64,000 bases of DNA, taken from assembly GCF_016745255.1 (NCBI RefSeq), contig NZ_JADOEQ010000007.1, positions 121,649 to 185,648 on the forward strand, in the 5' to 3' direction. The stretch comes from Enterococcus sp. BWR-S5. Lineage in GTDB: Bacteria > Bacillota > Bacilli > Lactobacillales > Enterococcaceae. Positions 11,819 to 21,455 of this stretch are shown here, in pieces. The notes beneath the pieces were generated by a model. It searched no databases, was not told the origin of the DNA, and saw only the letters and a list, made by a program, of their open reading frames with translations. Both the position numbers and the translations under genes were made by a program. How positions within the stretch are numbered: the stretch's first letter is position 1; each line of letters begins with the position of its first letter.

Positions 11819-12117
11819 TATTATTTGGATAGATAGATTTAAGAAACTCAGCATAGTCGTCACCACGAGGCTTCTTTTTTATGTCAATCATTCATGGTCT
11901 CGAATATAAATTGCGTATATTCTTATGAAGGACAAAGTTGAAGAAAAGGGGTAGAAAATATACCGGAGAAGAAGGTGAAGAACAATTTTCCGCTGTCAAT
12001 TGAAAGCAATCTGTGAGCAATCAATTTTTTTGAAATAGATATTTTAATCGAGATATTTCCGAAAGAAAAAGTTGTAAGTTGTTATTTTTAGAAAGAGAAG
12101 AAAACTAGTGAAAACAC

Positions 12118-12146
12118 TTGATTTCATAAGGTTTTACATGTATAAT
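12118..12146 (+). promoter_or_regulatory. sigma-A promoter of rpsF-ssb-rpsR
   Basis: TTGATT, a 17-base spacer and a perfect TATAAT, with TG just before the -10, lie 90 bases upstream of rpsF. The quality fits a highly expressed ribosomal protein operon. Confidence 0.85.
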
Positions 12147-12181
12147 GAAAAATTGTGAGTAGTCTAATTTATTAGATAACT

Positions 12182-12228
12182 CTCCTTGCTCTTAGCAAAC
12201 TAAGAGCCTTAAAGTCCACAGGGAGGTG
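12182..12228 (+). promoter_or_regulatory. probable S6:S18-type ribosomal leader structure
   Basis: The rpsF leader folds as an outer CTCC/GGAG pairing around a perfect GCTCTTAG-CAAA-CTAAGAGC hairpin (12188-12207), and the outer strand includes the rpsF ribosome site. Many bacteria have an S6:S18-binding leader here for autoregulation. The match to that family is by position and shape; I could not confirm its conserved loop residues. Confidence 0.45.
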
Positions 12229-12235
12229 AAAATCA

Positions 12236-12538
12236 ATGAGTCAAGTTACGAATTATGAAATTATGTACATCATTCGTCCGAACATTGATGAAGAAGCAAA
12301 AACTGCTTTAGTAGAACGTTTCGACACAATCTTAAAAGATAACGGAGCTGAAGTTATCGAATCAAAAGATTGGGAAAAACGCCGCTTAGCATATGAAATG
12401 AACGGATTCCTAGAAGGCATCTATCATATCGTTAAAGTATCTTCTCCATCAACAGCAGGTGCAATCAACGAGTTTGATCGTCTTGCTAAAATCAATGATG
12501 ATATCATTCGTCATATGATTATTAAAGAAGAAGCTTAA
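12236..12538 (+). CDS. rpsF: 30S ribosomal protein S6
   Basis: A 100-residue protein with the S6 signature ([17 protein letters not shown] at the N-terminus, [21 protein letters not shown] in the centre). It binds 16S rRNA together with S18, which is encoded two genes downstream. The ATG lies eight bases after GGGAGGTG. First gene of the rpsF-ssb-rpsR operon. Confidence 0.98.
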   Translation: MSQVTNYEIMYIIRPNIDEEAKTALVERFDTILKDNGAEVIESKDWEKRRLAYEMNGFLEGIYHIVKVSSPSTAGAINEFDRLAKINDDIIRHMIIKEEA

Positions 12539-12541
12539 GAA

Positions 12542-12557
12542 TGTTTCACGTGAAACA
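12542..12557. promoter_or_regulatory. parS site (ParB/Spo0J binding), copy 1
   Basis: TGTTTCACGTGAAACA is a perfect 16-bp palindrome and an exact match to the chromosomal parS consensus TGTTNCACGTGAAACA. It lies in the 45-base gap between rpsF and ssb, near the origin as expected for ParB-dependent segregation. Confidence 0.9.
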
Positions 12558-12583
12558 TTTATTAGACGAAAGGAGATGCTAAC

Positions 12584-13144
12584 ATGATTAACAATGTTGT
12601 ACTAGTCGGAAGATTAACGAAAGATCCTGATTTACGATATACTTCCAGTGGTTCTGCAGTTGCTACCTTTACGTTAGCAGTGAATCGTAACTTTACGAAC
12701 GCAAGCGGAAACCGCGAAGCAGATTTCATTAATTGTGTTATCTGGCGTAAACCAGCAGAAACTTTGGCTAACTATGCTCGAAAAGGAACTTTACTGGGTG
12801 TTGTAGGTCGTATTCAAACACGGTCATATGACAATCAGCAAGGCCAACGAGTTTATGTAACTGAAGTTGTCTGTGAGAATTTCCAATTACTGGAGTCTCG
12901 TTCAACATCTGAACAAAGACAATCTCAAGATGCACCTTCGTTTAACTCAGGTGGTGGAGGCTTTAATAATAGTAGCCAACCACAGAATAATTTTGCAGGA
13001 CAAAACAACTTTAATAATAATCAATCATCTCAACCTCAGTCTAACAGCGGTAGTAGTGGTATGCCTGATTTCGATAGAGACTCAGATCCATTTGGTGGAT
13101 CAGGATCGACTATCGACATTTCAGATGATGATTTACCATTCTAA
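12584..13144 (+). CDS. ssb: single-stranded DNA-binding protein
   Basis: A 186-residue protein with an N-terminal OB fold ([20 protein letters not shown], then [21 protein letters not shown]). A low-complexity Asn/Gln/Gly/Ser-rich linker spans residues 110-165, and the acidic tip ends in DDDLPF, which recruits repair and replication partners. The repetitive linker codes long shadow frames on the same strand. It lies between rpsF and rpsR in the conserved operon. Confidence 0.97.
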   Translation: MINNVVLVGRLTKDPDLRYTSSGSAVATFTLAVNRNFTNASGNREADFINCVIWRKPAETLANYARKGTLLGVVGRIQTRSYDNQQGQRVYVTEVVCENFQLLESRSTSEQRQSQDAPSFNSGGGGFNNSSQPQNNFAGQNNFNNNQSSQPQSNSGSSGMPDFDRDSDPFGGSGSTIDISDDDLPF

Positions 13145-13169
13145 GAATTTTTGATAGGAGGGAAAAAGA

Positions 13170-13409
13170 ATGGCACAACAAAGAAGAGGCGGACGTAAGC
13201 GTCGTAAAGTAGACTATATTGCAGCTAATCACATTGAGTATATCGATTATAAAGATATTGAATTACTAAAGAAATTCATTTCTGAACGTGGAAAAATTTT
13301 GCCACGTCGTGTAACCGGTACTGGTGCTAAAAACCAACGTAAATTAACAATTGCTATCAAGCGTGCTCGTATTATGGGATTACTTCCATTTGTAAGCGAA
13401 GAGCAATAA
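13170..13409 (+). CDS. rpsR: 30S ribosomal protein S18
   Basis: A 79-residue basic protein ([20 protein letters not shown], then [25 protein letters not shown]). It forms the S6:S18 pair on the platform of the small subunit. A GGAGGG site is at good spacing. Last gene of the operon, with a terminator immediately downstream. Confidence 0.98.
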   Translation: MAQQRRGGRKRRKVDYIAANHIEYIDYKDIELLKKFISERGKILPRRVTGTGAKNQRKLTIAIKRARIMGLLPFVSEEQ

Positions 13410-13423
13410 AATATATATAATCA

Positions 13424-13452
13424 ACGGACTGGAGCTTCCAGTCCGTTTTTAT
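13424..13452 (+). terminator. terminator of rpsF-ssb-rpsR
   Basis: ACGGACTGGA-GCT-TCCAGTCCGT is a perfect 10-bp stem with a 3-nt loop, followed by TTTTATTTTT. Confidence 0.95.
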
Positions 13453-14446
13453 TTTTGATAAAGAAACAATAGAAGGATTGCGATTAACCGATACTCTAGT
13501 GATATCTAAAAGGGAGTATGGGGAAAACCATATTGGACTAAATGCCTGCTAACTAAACATCGTAGTCAACGTTTGGAAAAGCATGTTTTATAAAGAATAG
13601 CAGCTCGTGTTAGTATTGAGTATATATTGGATTGGATAACCTCACGAGCGATTCAGTTTTTTTAGTAGTTTAGCTTTCTCGATGGTGCTAAAGGTATTCA
13701 TTGATAGGTTATATATAGTATGGTTCTACTATTATGTGAAGCACAGATATATAAGAAGGTACATGTAAAGTAAACACACACTTATATTTAAGTGTACTGA
13801 CCCAATTAGGAACCCATTTACATAGATGCCAGATACTTGGCTGAAGAAAGCTTATTTAAGTCTTTTCAATAATGAATTTGATAAAAAGAGAGAAAGAGTT
13901 ATAATTAGATGAACAGGTAGCACGGTGTTGGTCATGAATAAAGGAATGTGCCAAACGCTGGAAAAGGATGCATGTTCTATTTGGAGTAGTTAAAATTGGC
14001 TATCGAGTATATACTTCTGCTTTTAATAATCATGAGTTTTACCAAGCATTATTTCCAGTATGAATACCCGTTTGATAGAAGGTGTTGCATCTACCTTCCT
14101 CATAGTTGGGGTATCTTTGATTGAAGAAACGAAAGCTTTTTAAAGTATAAACCCATCTTTCCGGAAAGATAATCTGAAATTGATAGTCAGAATTTATAAT
14201 GGGTTATTGGTTGTAGAGTGCGATGTGAAACAGTTGAACTATCTAAGAGCGAAGAGCTTATTTTTAGTGGATAAAAAGGAAAGAAGTAGAGATATCTTAG
14301 CAAAAATATTTTTTAGTTGTAGAGGACTGAGCTTTAGAATGTTTCACGTGAAACATTTTGAACTGGGTATGATTCGCCTACATTATGGTAAATGTGGTAA
14401 AATAACTAGTATCGTTTTTGATTCACACACTTTGGAGGCAGTATAA
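13453..14446. other. 1-kb region without a supported gene
   Basis: About 990 bases between the rpsR terminator and gdpP. Frames on both strands are broken every few tens of codons. The longest, 88 codons at 14180-14446, has no ribosome site, low-complexity composition and contains the second parS site, so I do not accept it as a gene. Fragments look like decayed coding sequence, but I could not recognise a parent gene. The last 100 bases should carry the gdpP promoter. Confidence 0.6.
14340..14355. promoter_or_regulatory. parS site (ParB/Spo0J binding), copy 2
   Basis: A second exact TGTTTCACGTGAAACA palindrome, 1.8 kb from the first, in the gene-free stretch upstream of gdpP. Two identical sites this close make chance unlikely. 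Confidence 0.9.
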
Positions 14447-16432
14447 ATGAAACAGACAAGGCTGAAGAGAGTCTTTCTTTTCTTTGTTTTCCTATTTGCT
14501 TTGGAAATGGGGCTAGTCTTTTTTCTTAATAATAAGATAATGATTATTGCTATCTTAGCAGTGATTAATATATACTTAATCAATCGAATCTTGAATTTAA
14601 TCAGGAGATTAGAACTATCAAACATAGAGAAGATAAGAGAAGCAACAATCAATGCTGAAGACTCAATGGAATTTGCTATTAACGAAGTACCTGTAGGGAT
14701 TATTACGTATGATGAAACAACGAAGCAACCGATATGGTTAAATCCATACGCAGAAGAAATATTCTATTCACCGGAACAACATCAGCTTAAGCTGACAAAG
14801 GAAGATGTTCTATCTTATATCTCTTCTTTTGAAAAAGGGAAAGATACGTTTAAAGTAGGGGATGAACTATTCCGTTTCAAAATGAATATTGAGCAAAAGA
14901 CGATTACCTTTGAAAATATCACACAAGAGAGTATTCTGTATCAAGAAAAGAAAGCGATGCAGACAGCTATAGGCATAGTCTCTGTCGATAATTATGATGA
15001 TGTAACAGATAATATGGATGTAAAACAAGTTTCCTATCTGAATAGTTTTTTGACAACAATGATTTCTGATTGGTTGGAAGAATATAAAGTCTTTTATAAA
15101 CGTCTTAATGCAGAGCGGTACATATTTGTTAGCCAGCTGGAGGATGTCGAAAAGATGATGAGCAGTAAGTTTCAGATTCTTGATAATATTCGAAAACAGA
15201 CAGCCGAACAGGGAATTGTCGGAATAACACTTAGTATAGGAATATCCTATGGTGGGGATACGCTGGATATAACCGGAACAGCTGCTCAAACAAGCCTCGA
15301 TATGGCATTAGTAAGAGGTGGAGATCAGGTAGTTGTAAAGGAAGCAAATGGTAATAGCAAGCCAATATATTTTGGTGGAAAATCGGCTTCTGTAGCAAAG
15401 AGAACGCGCGTTCGCTCTCGGGCGATGAGTACCGCGATTCAAGGACTAATTAATGAATCTCCGGATGTGTATATCATGGGACACCAGTTTCCTGACATGG
15501 ATGCAATTGGTTCGGCGTTTGGTGTAGCTAAGCTGGCTAAATCCTATGAAAAGGATGCTTGGGTTATTATAAGTGAAGAACAAAATATTCCTGATATCTA
15601 TCGTGTAATGGAAGAGCTGAAAGAACACCCAGACCTGCAGCAGCAAATTTTATCGCCGAAAGAAGCGATGAAAAAGATGCGAAGTGATAGCCTATTGATT
15701 ATGGTAGATTACCACAAGCCATCGCTATCTATTTCCAAGGAGCTGTATGACAAGTTTAATCGTGTGGTGATTATCGACCATCATAGACGCGGCGATGAAT
15801 TTCCTGATAAATCATTGCTGTCCTATATAGAGTCCTCTGCCTCTTCTGCTTCAGAGCTGGTAACCGAGTTGTTGGAATATCAGGGGAATATGGTCAACAG
15901 TAAGTTGGATAAATTTGATGCTACGTTATTGCTGGCGGGGATTGTTGTAGATACGAAAAGCTTTAGTGTCAGAACAACAGCTCGCACCTTTGATGTTGCC
16001 AGCTATTTAAGAACTTGTGGAGCGGATTCATCTTTAGTACAATATTTATTAAGCTCCGATTTGACTAGTTACTTGGAAATGAGTCAATTAATCTCCAAGA
16101 ATGAATATGTCACGGAGGACACAGTAATTGTTGTTGGAGAAGAAGACAAAGAATATGATAGTGTTGAAGCTGCCAAGACAGCAGATACCTTATTGTCCAT
16201 GGCAGGAATTAATGCGGCATTTGTCATTACAAGGAGATTGGATAAAAAGATTGGTATTAGTGCTCGAAGCAATGGGTCAATAAACGTCCAACTGATTATG
16301 GAGGCTCTTGGCGGAGGGGGACATTTTACCAACGCAGCAACTCAGATTTCTTCCGGCAGTATCACCGATGCAAAGACGAAGCTGTTGGAAGTCATTCATA
16401 AAAATATTGATGAAATGTATGATGAGGAGTGA
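14447..16432 (+). CDS. gdpP: cyclic-di-AMP phosphodiesterase GdpP
   Basis: A 661-residue membrane-bound enzyme that hydrolyses c-di-AMP and so affects osmotic balance and cell-wall stress. Two N-terminal membrane helices (residues 8-50) are followed by a PAS-like domain (85-150), a degenerate GGDEF domain (175-300, ending near ALVRGGDQVVVK) and a DHH/DHHA1 catalytic unit. Metal ligands are visible in GHQFPDMDAIGS, IMVDYHKP and IIDHHRRGDEF, and the DHHA1 motif is GGGGHFTNAA. A GGAGG site precedes the ATG. rplI follows after 6 bases. Confidence 0.97.
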   Translation: MKQTRLKRVFLFFVFLFALEMGLVFFLNNKIMIIAILAVINIYLINRILNLIRRLELSNIEKIREATINAEDSMEFAINEVPVGIITYDETTKQPIWLNPYAEEIFYSPEQHQLKLTKEDVLSYISSFEKGKDTFKVGDELFRFKMNIEQKTITFENITQESILYQEKKAMQTAIGIVSVDNYDDVTDNMDVKQVSYLNSFLTTMISDWLEEYKVFYKRLNAERYIFVSQLEDVEKMMSSKFQILDNIRKQTAEQGIVGITLSIGISYGGDTLDITGTAAQTSLDMALVRGGDQVVVKEANGNSKPIYFGGKSASVAKRTRVRSRAMSTAIQGLINESPDVYIMGHQFPDMDAIGSAFGVAKLAKSYEKDAWVIISEEQNIPDIYRVMEELKEHPDLQQQILSPKEAMKKMRSDSLLIMVDYHKPSLSISKELYDKFNRVVIIDHHRRGDEFPDKSLLSYIESSASSASELVTELLEYQGNMVNSKLDKFDATLLLAGIVVDTKSFSVRTTARTFDVASYLRTCGADSSLVQYLLSSDLTSYLEMSQLISKNEYVTEDTVIVVGEEDKEYDSVEAAKTADTLLSMAGINAAFVITRRLDKKIGISARSNGSINVQLIMEALGGGGHFTNAATQISSGSITDAKTKLLEVIHKNIDEMYDEE

Positions 16433-16438
16433 CAAGGA

Positions 16439-16891
16439 ATGAAAGTAATTTTTTTACAGGATGTAAAGGGTAAAGGAAAAAAGGGCGACATCAAAGAAGT
16501 ACCGACAGGGTATGCTCAAAATTTCCTAATTAAAAACGGCTTGGCACAGGAAGCGAATAAGGGAAGTATCAGTGCGCTATCCGGACAGAAAAAAGCTCAG
16601 GAAAAGCATGCAGCTGAAGTTTTGGAAGAGGCTGAAAAGATGAAAGAGTTTTTAGAGAAGGAAGAAACAGTGATTGAAATCAAAGCGAAGGCTGGGGAAG
16701 ATGGACGTCTTTTCGGGTCAATCCCTTCTAAACAAATTAATGAGGCGTTGAATAAACAATACAAGGTGAAGCTGGACAAACGGAAAATGGAGTTGTCTCA
16801 ACCAATCCGTACATTAGGTTTCACTAAGGTACCTGTGAAGTTACACCACGATGTTACTGCTGTATTGAAGGTTCATGTTGTAGAAGAATAA
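16439..16891 (+). CDS. rplI: 50S ribosomal protein L9
   Basis: A 150-residue protein with the L9 N-terminal signature ([34 protein letters not shown]), a long connecting helix of charged residues and the C-terminal RNA-binding domain ([12 protein letters not shown]). It lies six bases after gdpP, a conserved pairing, and ends at a strong terminator. Confidence 0.98.
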   Translation: MKVIFLQDVKGKGKKGDIKEVPTGYAQNFLIKNGLAQEANKGSISALSGQKKAQEKHAAEVLEEAEKMKEFLEKEETVIEIKAKAGEDGRLFGSIPSKQINEALNKQYKVKLDKRKMELSQPIRTLGFTKVPVKLHHDVTAVLKVHVVEE

Positions 16892-16915
16892 CTGAACAAG
16901 ATATGAATAGTAGAG

Positions 16916-16956
16916 GAATCATCGATACGGTTAAACATGTATCGATGATTCTTTTT
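16916..16956 (+). terminator. terminator of gdpP-rplI
   Basis: GAATCATCGATAC and GTATCGATGATTC form a perfect 13-bp stem with a 10-nt loop, followed by TTTTT. Confidence 0.95.
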
Positions 16957-17073
16957 AAAATTTTGAAGAGACGTGGAACATAAAGATTTCCAGTCTCCTA
17001 AAACATATACATTTTCAGTGATTCTTGTTAAAATAGAAAGACTAGAGAAATTCATTGTAGGAGAGATAAATAG

Positions 17074-18444
17074 ATGAATGAAGTATGGCAGGATCGAGTA
17101 CCTCCACAAAGTATAGAGGCAGAACAAGCGGTTTTAGGTTCTGTTTTTTTGGATGCGGAAGTAATCATAGATGCAATGGAATACATAGAACCAAAGGATT
17201 TTTATCGCCGTAGTCATCAGTTGATTTTTCAGGCAATGATTACCTTGAATGAACGAAATGAAGCGGTGGATGTTGTCACTGTTAAGAATAAGCTGGAAGA
17301 GGATAACTTACTGGAGGATGTGGGCGGACTAAGCTACTTATCAGAGCTGGCCTTGTCTGTTCCAACCGCTGCAAATATTGCTCACTATGCGAAAATCGTT
17401 GAGCAGAAATCATTGCTGCGAAACTTGATTCATACAGCGACCGAGATAGTAACCAAAGGATTTGAACAGGGTGAAGATGTTGAGACAATCTTAGACGATG
17501 CGGAAAGAAGTATCTTGGAAGTATCTGAGAAGAGAAACCGAAGCGGCTTCTTATCTATCGCAGAGGTATTAAATACGACAATTGCGAATATCGATCAGCT
17601 GTACCAGCAAAATGAAGATATTACCGGCTTGCCGACAGGCTATCAGGCGTTGGATAAAATGACCGCTGGCTTACAGGCCGAAGAGCTGATTATTCTTGCT
17701 GCCCGTCCAGCCGTGGGTAAGACCGCTTTTGCATTGAATATTGCCCAAAATGTAGGGACAAAGACAGATCGTGGTGTAGCGATTTTCAGCTTGGAAATGG
17801 GGGCGGAGTCATTAGTAAACAGAATGCTCTGCGCTGAGGGCTCCATAGAGGCCAGCCACTTGAGAACAGGACAATTGTCAGAAGAAGAGTGGCAGAACTT
17901 GATTATCGCCATGGGGAGCCTCTCACGAGCAAATATCTACATTGATGATACCCCGGGGATTAAGATTTCCGAAATTCGTGCGAAGTGTCGAAAGCTGGCA
18001 CAGGAAAAGGGCAACTTGGGTCTGATTCTTATTGATTACCTTCAGCTGATTGAGGGTTCCGGAAAAGAAAACCGTCAACAAGAGGTTTCTGACATTTCCC
18101 GTCAGCTGAAAAAGCTAGCCAAGGAATTAAAGGTACCTGTTATTGCCTTATCTCAGCTTTCCCGTGGGGTAGAGCAGAGACAGGACAAGCGACCAGTTCT
18201 TAGTGATATTCGTGAATCCGGATCAATCGAGCAGGATGCGGATATAGTAGCATTCCTTTACCGTGATGATTATTATGAACGTGGCGGTGAAGAGGGCGAT
18301 GACGATAGGGAGCCACCGGAAATCGATAATGTCGTAGAAGTAATTATTGAAAAAAACCGTAGTGGTGCACGTGGAACAGTAGAATTGTTGTTCATCAAGG
18401 AATATAACAAATTTTCTTCTCTTTCCCCACGTGACGAATTCTAA
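17074..18444 (+). CDS. dnaB: replicative DNA helicase (DnaB family)
   Basis: A 456-residue hexameric helicase that unwinds DNA at the fork (called DnaC in B. subtilis). The N-terminal primase-interacting domain starts PPQSIEAEQAVLGSVF. The RecA-like ATPase has Walker A AARPAVGKTAFALN and Walker B LILIDYLQLI, with the arginine finger region near EKNRSGARGTVEL. Length and motifs are standard. It has GGAGAG before the ATG and its own terminator. Confidence 0.98.
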   Translation: MNEVWQDRVPPQSIEAEQAVLGSVFLDAEVIIDAMEYIEPKDFYRRSHQLIFQAMITLNERNEAVDVVTVKNKLEEDNLLEDVGGLSYLSELALSVPTAANIAHYAKIVEQKSLLRNLIHTATEIVTKGFEQGEDVETILDDAERSILEVSEKRNRSGFLSIAEVLNTTIANIDQLYQQNEDITGLPTGYQALDKMTAGLQAEELIILAARPAVGKTAFALNIAQNVGTKTDRGVAIFSLEMGAESLVNRMLCAEGSIEASHLRTGQLSEEEWQNLIIAMGSLSRANIYIDDTPGIKISEIRAKCRKLAQEKGNLGLILIDYLQLIEGSGKENRQQEVSDISRQLKKLAKELKVPVIALSQLSRGVEQRQDKRPVLSDIRESGSIEQDADIVAFLYRDDYYERGGEEGDDDREPPEIDNVVEVIIEKNRSGARGTVELLFIKEYNKFSSLSPRDEF

Positions 18445-18471
18445 ATAACATAGACAGAGAAATCACTTTTT

Positions 18472-18519
18472 AGAGTGTACAGAGGGCATAATCAAATGTT
18501 TTCTGTATACTCTTTTTTT
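18472..18519 (+). terminator. terminator of dnaB
   Basis: AGAGTGTACAGA and TCTGTATACTCT form a 12-bp stem (one G-T pair) followed by a run of seven T. Confidence 0.85.
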
Positions 18520-18654
18520 GCTTCCTGGCTAATACGGGGAAGCTGCATTATCCGTTCTTCATTTTATTGTCCGGGTGCCAACTGTACGTGTCAGCAAAAA
18601 TAGTATAAATGGGTATAAAATTCGTTTTTTTTCTTCTATTTGTTGAAATCGGAA

Positions 18655-18706
18655 AATATTGTTCGTGTTTTAACTGAAAAATATTTTTAATTTCGGTTAA
18701 TATTCG
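18655..18706. promoter_or_regulatory. possible PurR PurBox pair upstream of purA
   Basis: AATATTGTTCG (18655-18665) and AATATTCG (18699-18706) lie just upstream of the purA promoter. On the minus strand the first reads CGAACAATATT, resembling the Firmicute PurR box core (CGAA followed by an AT-rich stretch). The match is loose and the call rests largely on position before a purine gene. Confidence 0.3.
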
Positions 18707-18714
18707 ATTTTTCG

Positions 18715-18743
18715 TTGAAAACTTTAAGTATTGTTGATACAAT
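18715..18743 (+). promoter_or_regulatory. sigma-A promoter of purA
   Basis: TTGAAA, a 17-base spacer and TACAAT lie 36 bases before purA. Confidence 0.75.
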
Positions 18744-18779
18744 GTACACGGACCAAATAATATAGAATGAGGTGCTTAA

Positions 18780-20072
18780 ATGTCATCTGTAGTAGTAGTT
18801 GGAACACAATGGGGCGACGAAGGAAAAGGAAAGATTACGGATTTTCTAAGTGAAAATGCGGAAGTAATTGCACGTTATCAAGGTGGAGATAATGCCGGAC
18901 ATACCATCAAATTTGATGGCACAACCTATAAACTACACCTCATCCCATCTGGTATTTTTTATAAAGATAAAATCAGTGTCATTGGTAACGGAGTTGTTGT
19001 AAATCCGAAATCATTGGTTAAAGAATTGGCTTATTTAAAGGAAAATAATGTTGCAACGGATAATCTGAGAATTTCTGACCGTGCGCACGTTATCCTTCCT
19101 TATCATATTAAATTGGATCAGCTGCAGGAAGATGCGAAGGGCGAGAACAAGATTGGTACAACAATCAAAGGGATTGGACCTGCGTATATGGACAAAGCGG
19201 CCCGTGTAGGGATTCGTGTAGCGGATTTATTGGATAAAGAAATTTTTGAAGAACGTTTGAAAATCAATTTAGAAGAAAAGAACCGTCAATTTACAAAAAT
19301 GTTTGACAGCGAAGCTATTTCGTTTGATGATATTTTTGAAGAATACTATGCATATGGGCAGGAAATTAAGAAATATGTGACGGATACATCAGTAATCCTG
19401 AACGATGCTTTAGATGAAGGAAAACGTGTCCTTTTTGAAGGGGCGCAGGGTGTTATGCTTGATATCGACCAAGGAACTTATCCATTTGTTACTTCATCCA
19501 ATCCGGTTGCCGGCGGGGTAACAATCGGTAGCGGTGTGGGTCCTTCAAAAATCAACAAGGTAGTGGGTGTTTGTAAGGCCTATACTTCCCGTGTAGGAGA
19601 TGGACCATTCCCTACAGAATTGTTTGATGAAACGGGTGACCGTATCAGAGAAGTCGGAAAAGAATATGGAACAACAACAGGTCGACCGCGTCGTGTTGGC
19701 TGGTTTGATTCAGTTGTAATGAGACATTCAAGACGTGTTTCCGGGATTACGAACCTGTCATTGAACTCAATCGATGTGTTAAGCGGATTGAAGACTGTAA
19801 AAATCTGTACAGCGTATGAACTGGATGGAGAGCTAATCTATCATTATCCGGCAAGCTTGAAAGAGCTGAGTCGTTGTAAGCCTGTCTATGAAGAGCTTCC
19901 TGGCTGGGAAGAAGATATTACGCAATGTAAGACATTGTCTGAGTTGCCGGTAAATGCACGCAACTATGTGCATCGTATCTCTGAGCTTGTGGGTGTTCGG
20001 ATCTCTACATTCTCAGTAGGACCTGACCGTAACCAAACGAACGTATTGGAAAGTGTCTGGGCACAGATTTAA
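18780..20072 (+). CDS. purA: adenylosuccinate synthetase
   Basis: A 430-residue enzyme that makes adenylosuccinate from IMP, aspartate and GTP in AMP synthesis. The GTP-binding N-terminus is [14 protein letters not shown] (residues 8-21). GDNAGHT (36-42) and [11 protein letters not shown] are the IMP and active-site motifs. It is a single-gene unit with its own promoter and terminator; its place after dnaB is conserved in enterococci. Confidence 0.98.
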   Translation: MSSVVVVGTQWGDEGKGKITDFLSENAEVIARYQGGDNAGHTIKFDGTTYKLHLIPSGIFYKDKISVIGNGVVVNPKSLVKELAYLKENNVATDNLRISDRAHVILPYHIKLDQLQEDAKGENKIGTTIKGIGPAYMDKAARVGIRVADLLDKEIFEERLKINLEEKNRQFTKMFDSEAISFDDIFEEYYAYGQEIKKYVTDTSVILNDALDEGKRVLFEGAQGVMLDIDQGTYPFVTSSNPVAGGVTIGSGVGPSKINKVVGVCKAYTSRVGDGPFPTELFDETGDRIREVGKEYGTTTGRPRRVGWFDSVVMRHSRRVSGITNLSLNSIDVLSGLKTVKICTAYELDGELIYHYPASLKELSRCKPVYEELPGWEEDITQCKTLSELPVNARNYVHRISELVGVRISTFSVGPDRNQTNVLESVWAQI

Positions 20073-20086
20073 CTAGAAGTGAACGA

Positions 20087-20126
20087 AAGAACTGAAGTAA
20101 GTGTCATCTTGCTTCGGTTCTTTTTT
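20087..20126 (+). terminator. terminator of purA
   Basis: AAGAACTGAAGTAAG and CTTGCTTCGGTTCTT form a hairpin with wobble pairs and a 6-nt loop, followed by TTTT. Confidence 0.85.
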
Positions 20127-20276
20127 GTGGAAAAAGTATCAGGAAGGACAAGTCTGTTCTAAAAATAAGGCTGACAGGATATTCCTTTATGGATATTATC
20201 CTTTTGTTAGAATAGTAAATAGGCGAGTGTTGTTGGATTTTATGATAAAATGTAATGAGCAAGGAGGGAAAATAAA

Positions 20277-21146
20277 ATGACATTTAAAATAACAACCGAT
20301 TCATGCTGTGATTTGCCATACGAATTATTGAAAGAAAATGATGTAGCCTTTATCAGTATGACAATTACTGTAGAGAATCAGGAGCTAATAGATGATTTAG
20401 GGGAAACCTTTGATTATGATTCTTTTTTAACTAGTATTAAGGAAGGGGCTTTGCCTACGACATCACAGGTGAACGTAGGACGCTATCAGGAGTTCTTTAG
20501 ACCGTATGTTGAAGCAAAGCAGCCTGTTCTCTATTTGGCGTTTTCTTCCGGGTTGAGCGGCTCATACCAAAGTGCTGTGCAGGCAGTGGAAATGCTGAAG
20601 GAAGAGTACGAGCAAGTAGACGTGTTTATTGTGGATACGAAAGCTGCAAGTCTGGGTGAAGGCTTGTTGGTTTACAAAGCAATCGAAATGAAGAAGAATG
20701 GGCATTCATTGGAAGAAGTCCTATTATGGATGGAAGACAATAAAATGAAGGTTCAATCTTGGGTAACGGTGGATGATTTAAAACACTTGGAACGAGGCGG
20801 AAGAATTTCTAAAACGACAGCCGCAATTGGTGGACTAATGAATATCAAACCAATCATTACCGTAGATAAAGAAGGCAAGCTTCAAAACGTTGGAAAGGTT
20901 CGCGGACGCGGCAAGGCGCTCAAGAAAGTAGTTGACGAAACGGTCCAGCGTATCAAGCATCCGTCAGAACAGACAGTGTTTATTGCTTATGCTGGCGACA
21001 AGGAAAGTGCTGTGAAGGTCAAAGAAGAGTTGGCGGAGAAAATTCAGCTTAAAGAAATTCTCCTATATCCTTTGGGACCAACAATCACCAGTCATACAGG
21101 CTATGGCTGTATTGCAGTATTTTCGTTAGGAGAAACAAGAGAGTAA
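20277..21146 (+). CDS. DegV family fatty-acid-binding protein
   Basis: A 289-residue DegV protein (ITTDSCCDLPYELLKE at the N-terminus, TTSQVNVGRYQEFF, LSSGLSGSYQSA, and the C-terminal GCIAVFSLG). Members such as FakB bind a single fatty acid and present it to the kinase FakA for phosphorylation. Which fatty acid this one prefers is not readable. It is monocistronic, preceded by AAGGAGGG and followed by two terminators. Confidence 0.92.
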   Translation: MTFKITTDSCCDLPYELLKENDVAFISMTITVENQELIDDLGETFDYDSFLTSIKEGALPTTSQVNVGRYQEFFRPYVEAKQPVLYLAFSSGLSGSYQSAVQAVEMLKEEYEQVDVFIVDTKAASLGEGLLVYKAIEMKKNGHSLEEVLLWMEDNKMKVQSWVTVDDLKHLERGGRISKTTAAIGGLMNIKPIITVDKEGKLQNVGKVRGRGKALKKVVDETVQRIKHPSEQTVFIAYAGDKESAVKVKEELAEKIQLKEILLYPLGPTITSHTGYGCIAVFSLGETRE

Positions 21147-21151
21147 GTCTA

Positions 21152-21190
21152 AAAGAGGGGCCAGCTGAAATAGCTGGCCCCTCTTTTTTA
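21152..21190 (+). terminator. terminator of degV
   Basis: AGAGGGGCCAGCTGAAATAG and its complement (CTGGCCCCTCT) make a very GC-rich stem followed by seven T. Confidence 0.95.
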
Positions 21191-21207
21191 TGGGGAAATG
21201 CGGGAAG

Positions 21208-21240
21208 AGCCTCATGAGCTGACCAAGCTTATGAGGCTTT
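21208..21240 (+). terminator. second, tandem terminator-like hairpin
   Basis: AGCCTCATGAGCT and AGCTTATGAGGCT pair with one wobble around a 5-nt loop, followed by TTTTCT. It is 20 bases after the first terminator. Confidence 0.7.
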
Positions 21241-21244
21241 TCTG

Positions 21245-21455
21245 CTTGTCCAGCATCACAAGTCAGCTTAATCGACGATAAGATAACCTATTTAAGTGGC
21301 AAAGAATTGTGCTTCTACGAGTCTCGACCTGTAGTTCTCAATTCTCGGCGCAAAGCAATACACTTGGACCGCTTTCCTATATCGCTCATGAGCGATGCGA
21401 CTCGTTTAGCTTTCCTATCTGTCTAGCTGCACAGAGCAACTTCTTCGACAATAAC
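21245..21455. repeat. two degenerate copies of a 37-bp repeat with palindromes
   Basis: Segments 21245-21281 and 21418-21455 align without gaps at about two thirds identity (shared blocks TGTC, AGC, CACA, CTT, TCGAC and ATAA). Between them lie a direct repeat of GCTTTCCTAT (21371, 21409) and the perfect palindrome ATCGCTCATGAGCGAT (21381-21396). The stretch has no credible ORF and looks like a decayed intergenic repeat element. A clean 11-bp hairpin follows at 21539-21563 (GAGTAACTGTT / AACAGTTACTC). Confidence 0.45.

Noticed and set aside
12867..13154. 95-codon plus-strand ORF inside ssb
   Set aside because: A shifted reading of the low-complexity Asn/Gln linker of ssb.
14180..14446. 88-codon plus-strand ORF before gdpP
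   Set aside because: No ribosome site, start in an AT-rich stretch, the second parS site lies inside it, and the sequence has no domain character.
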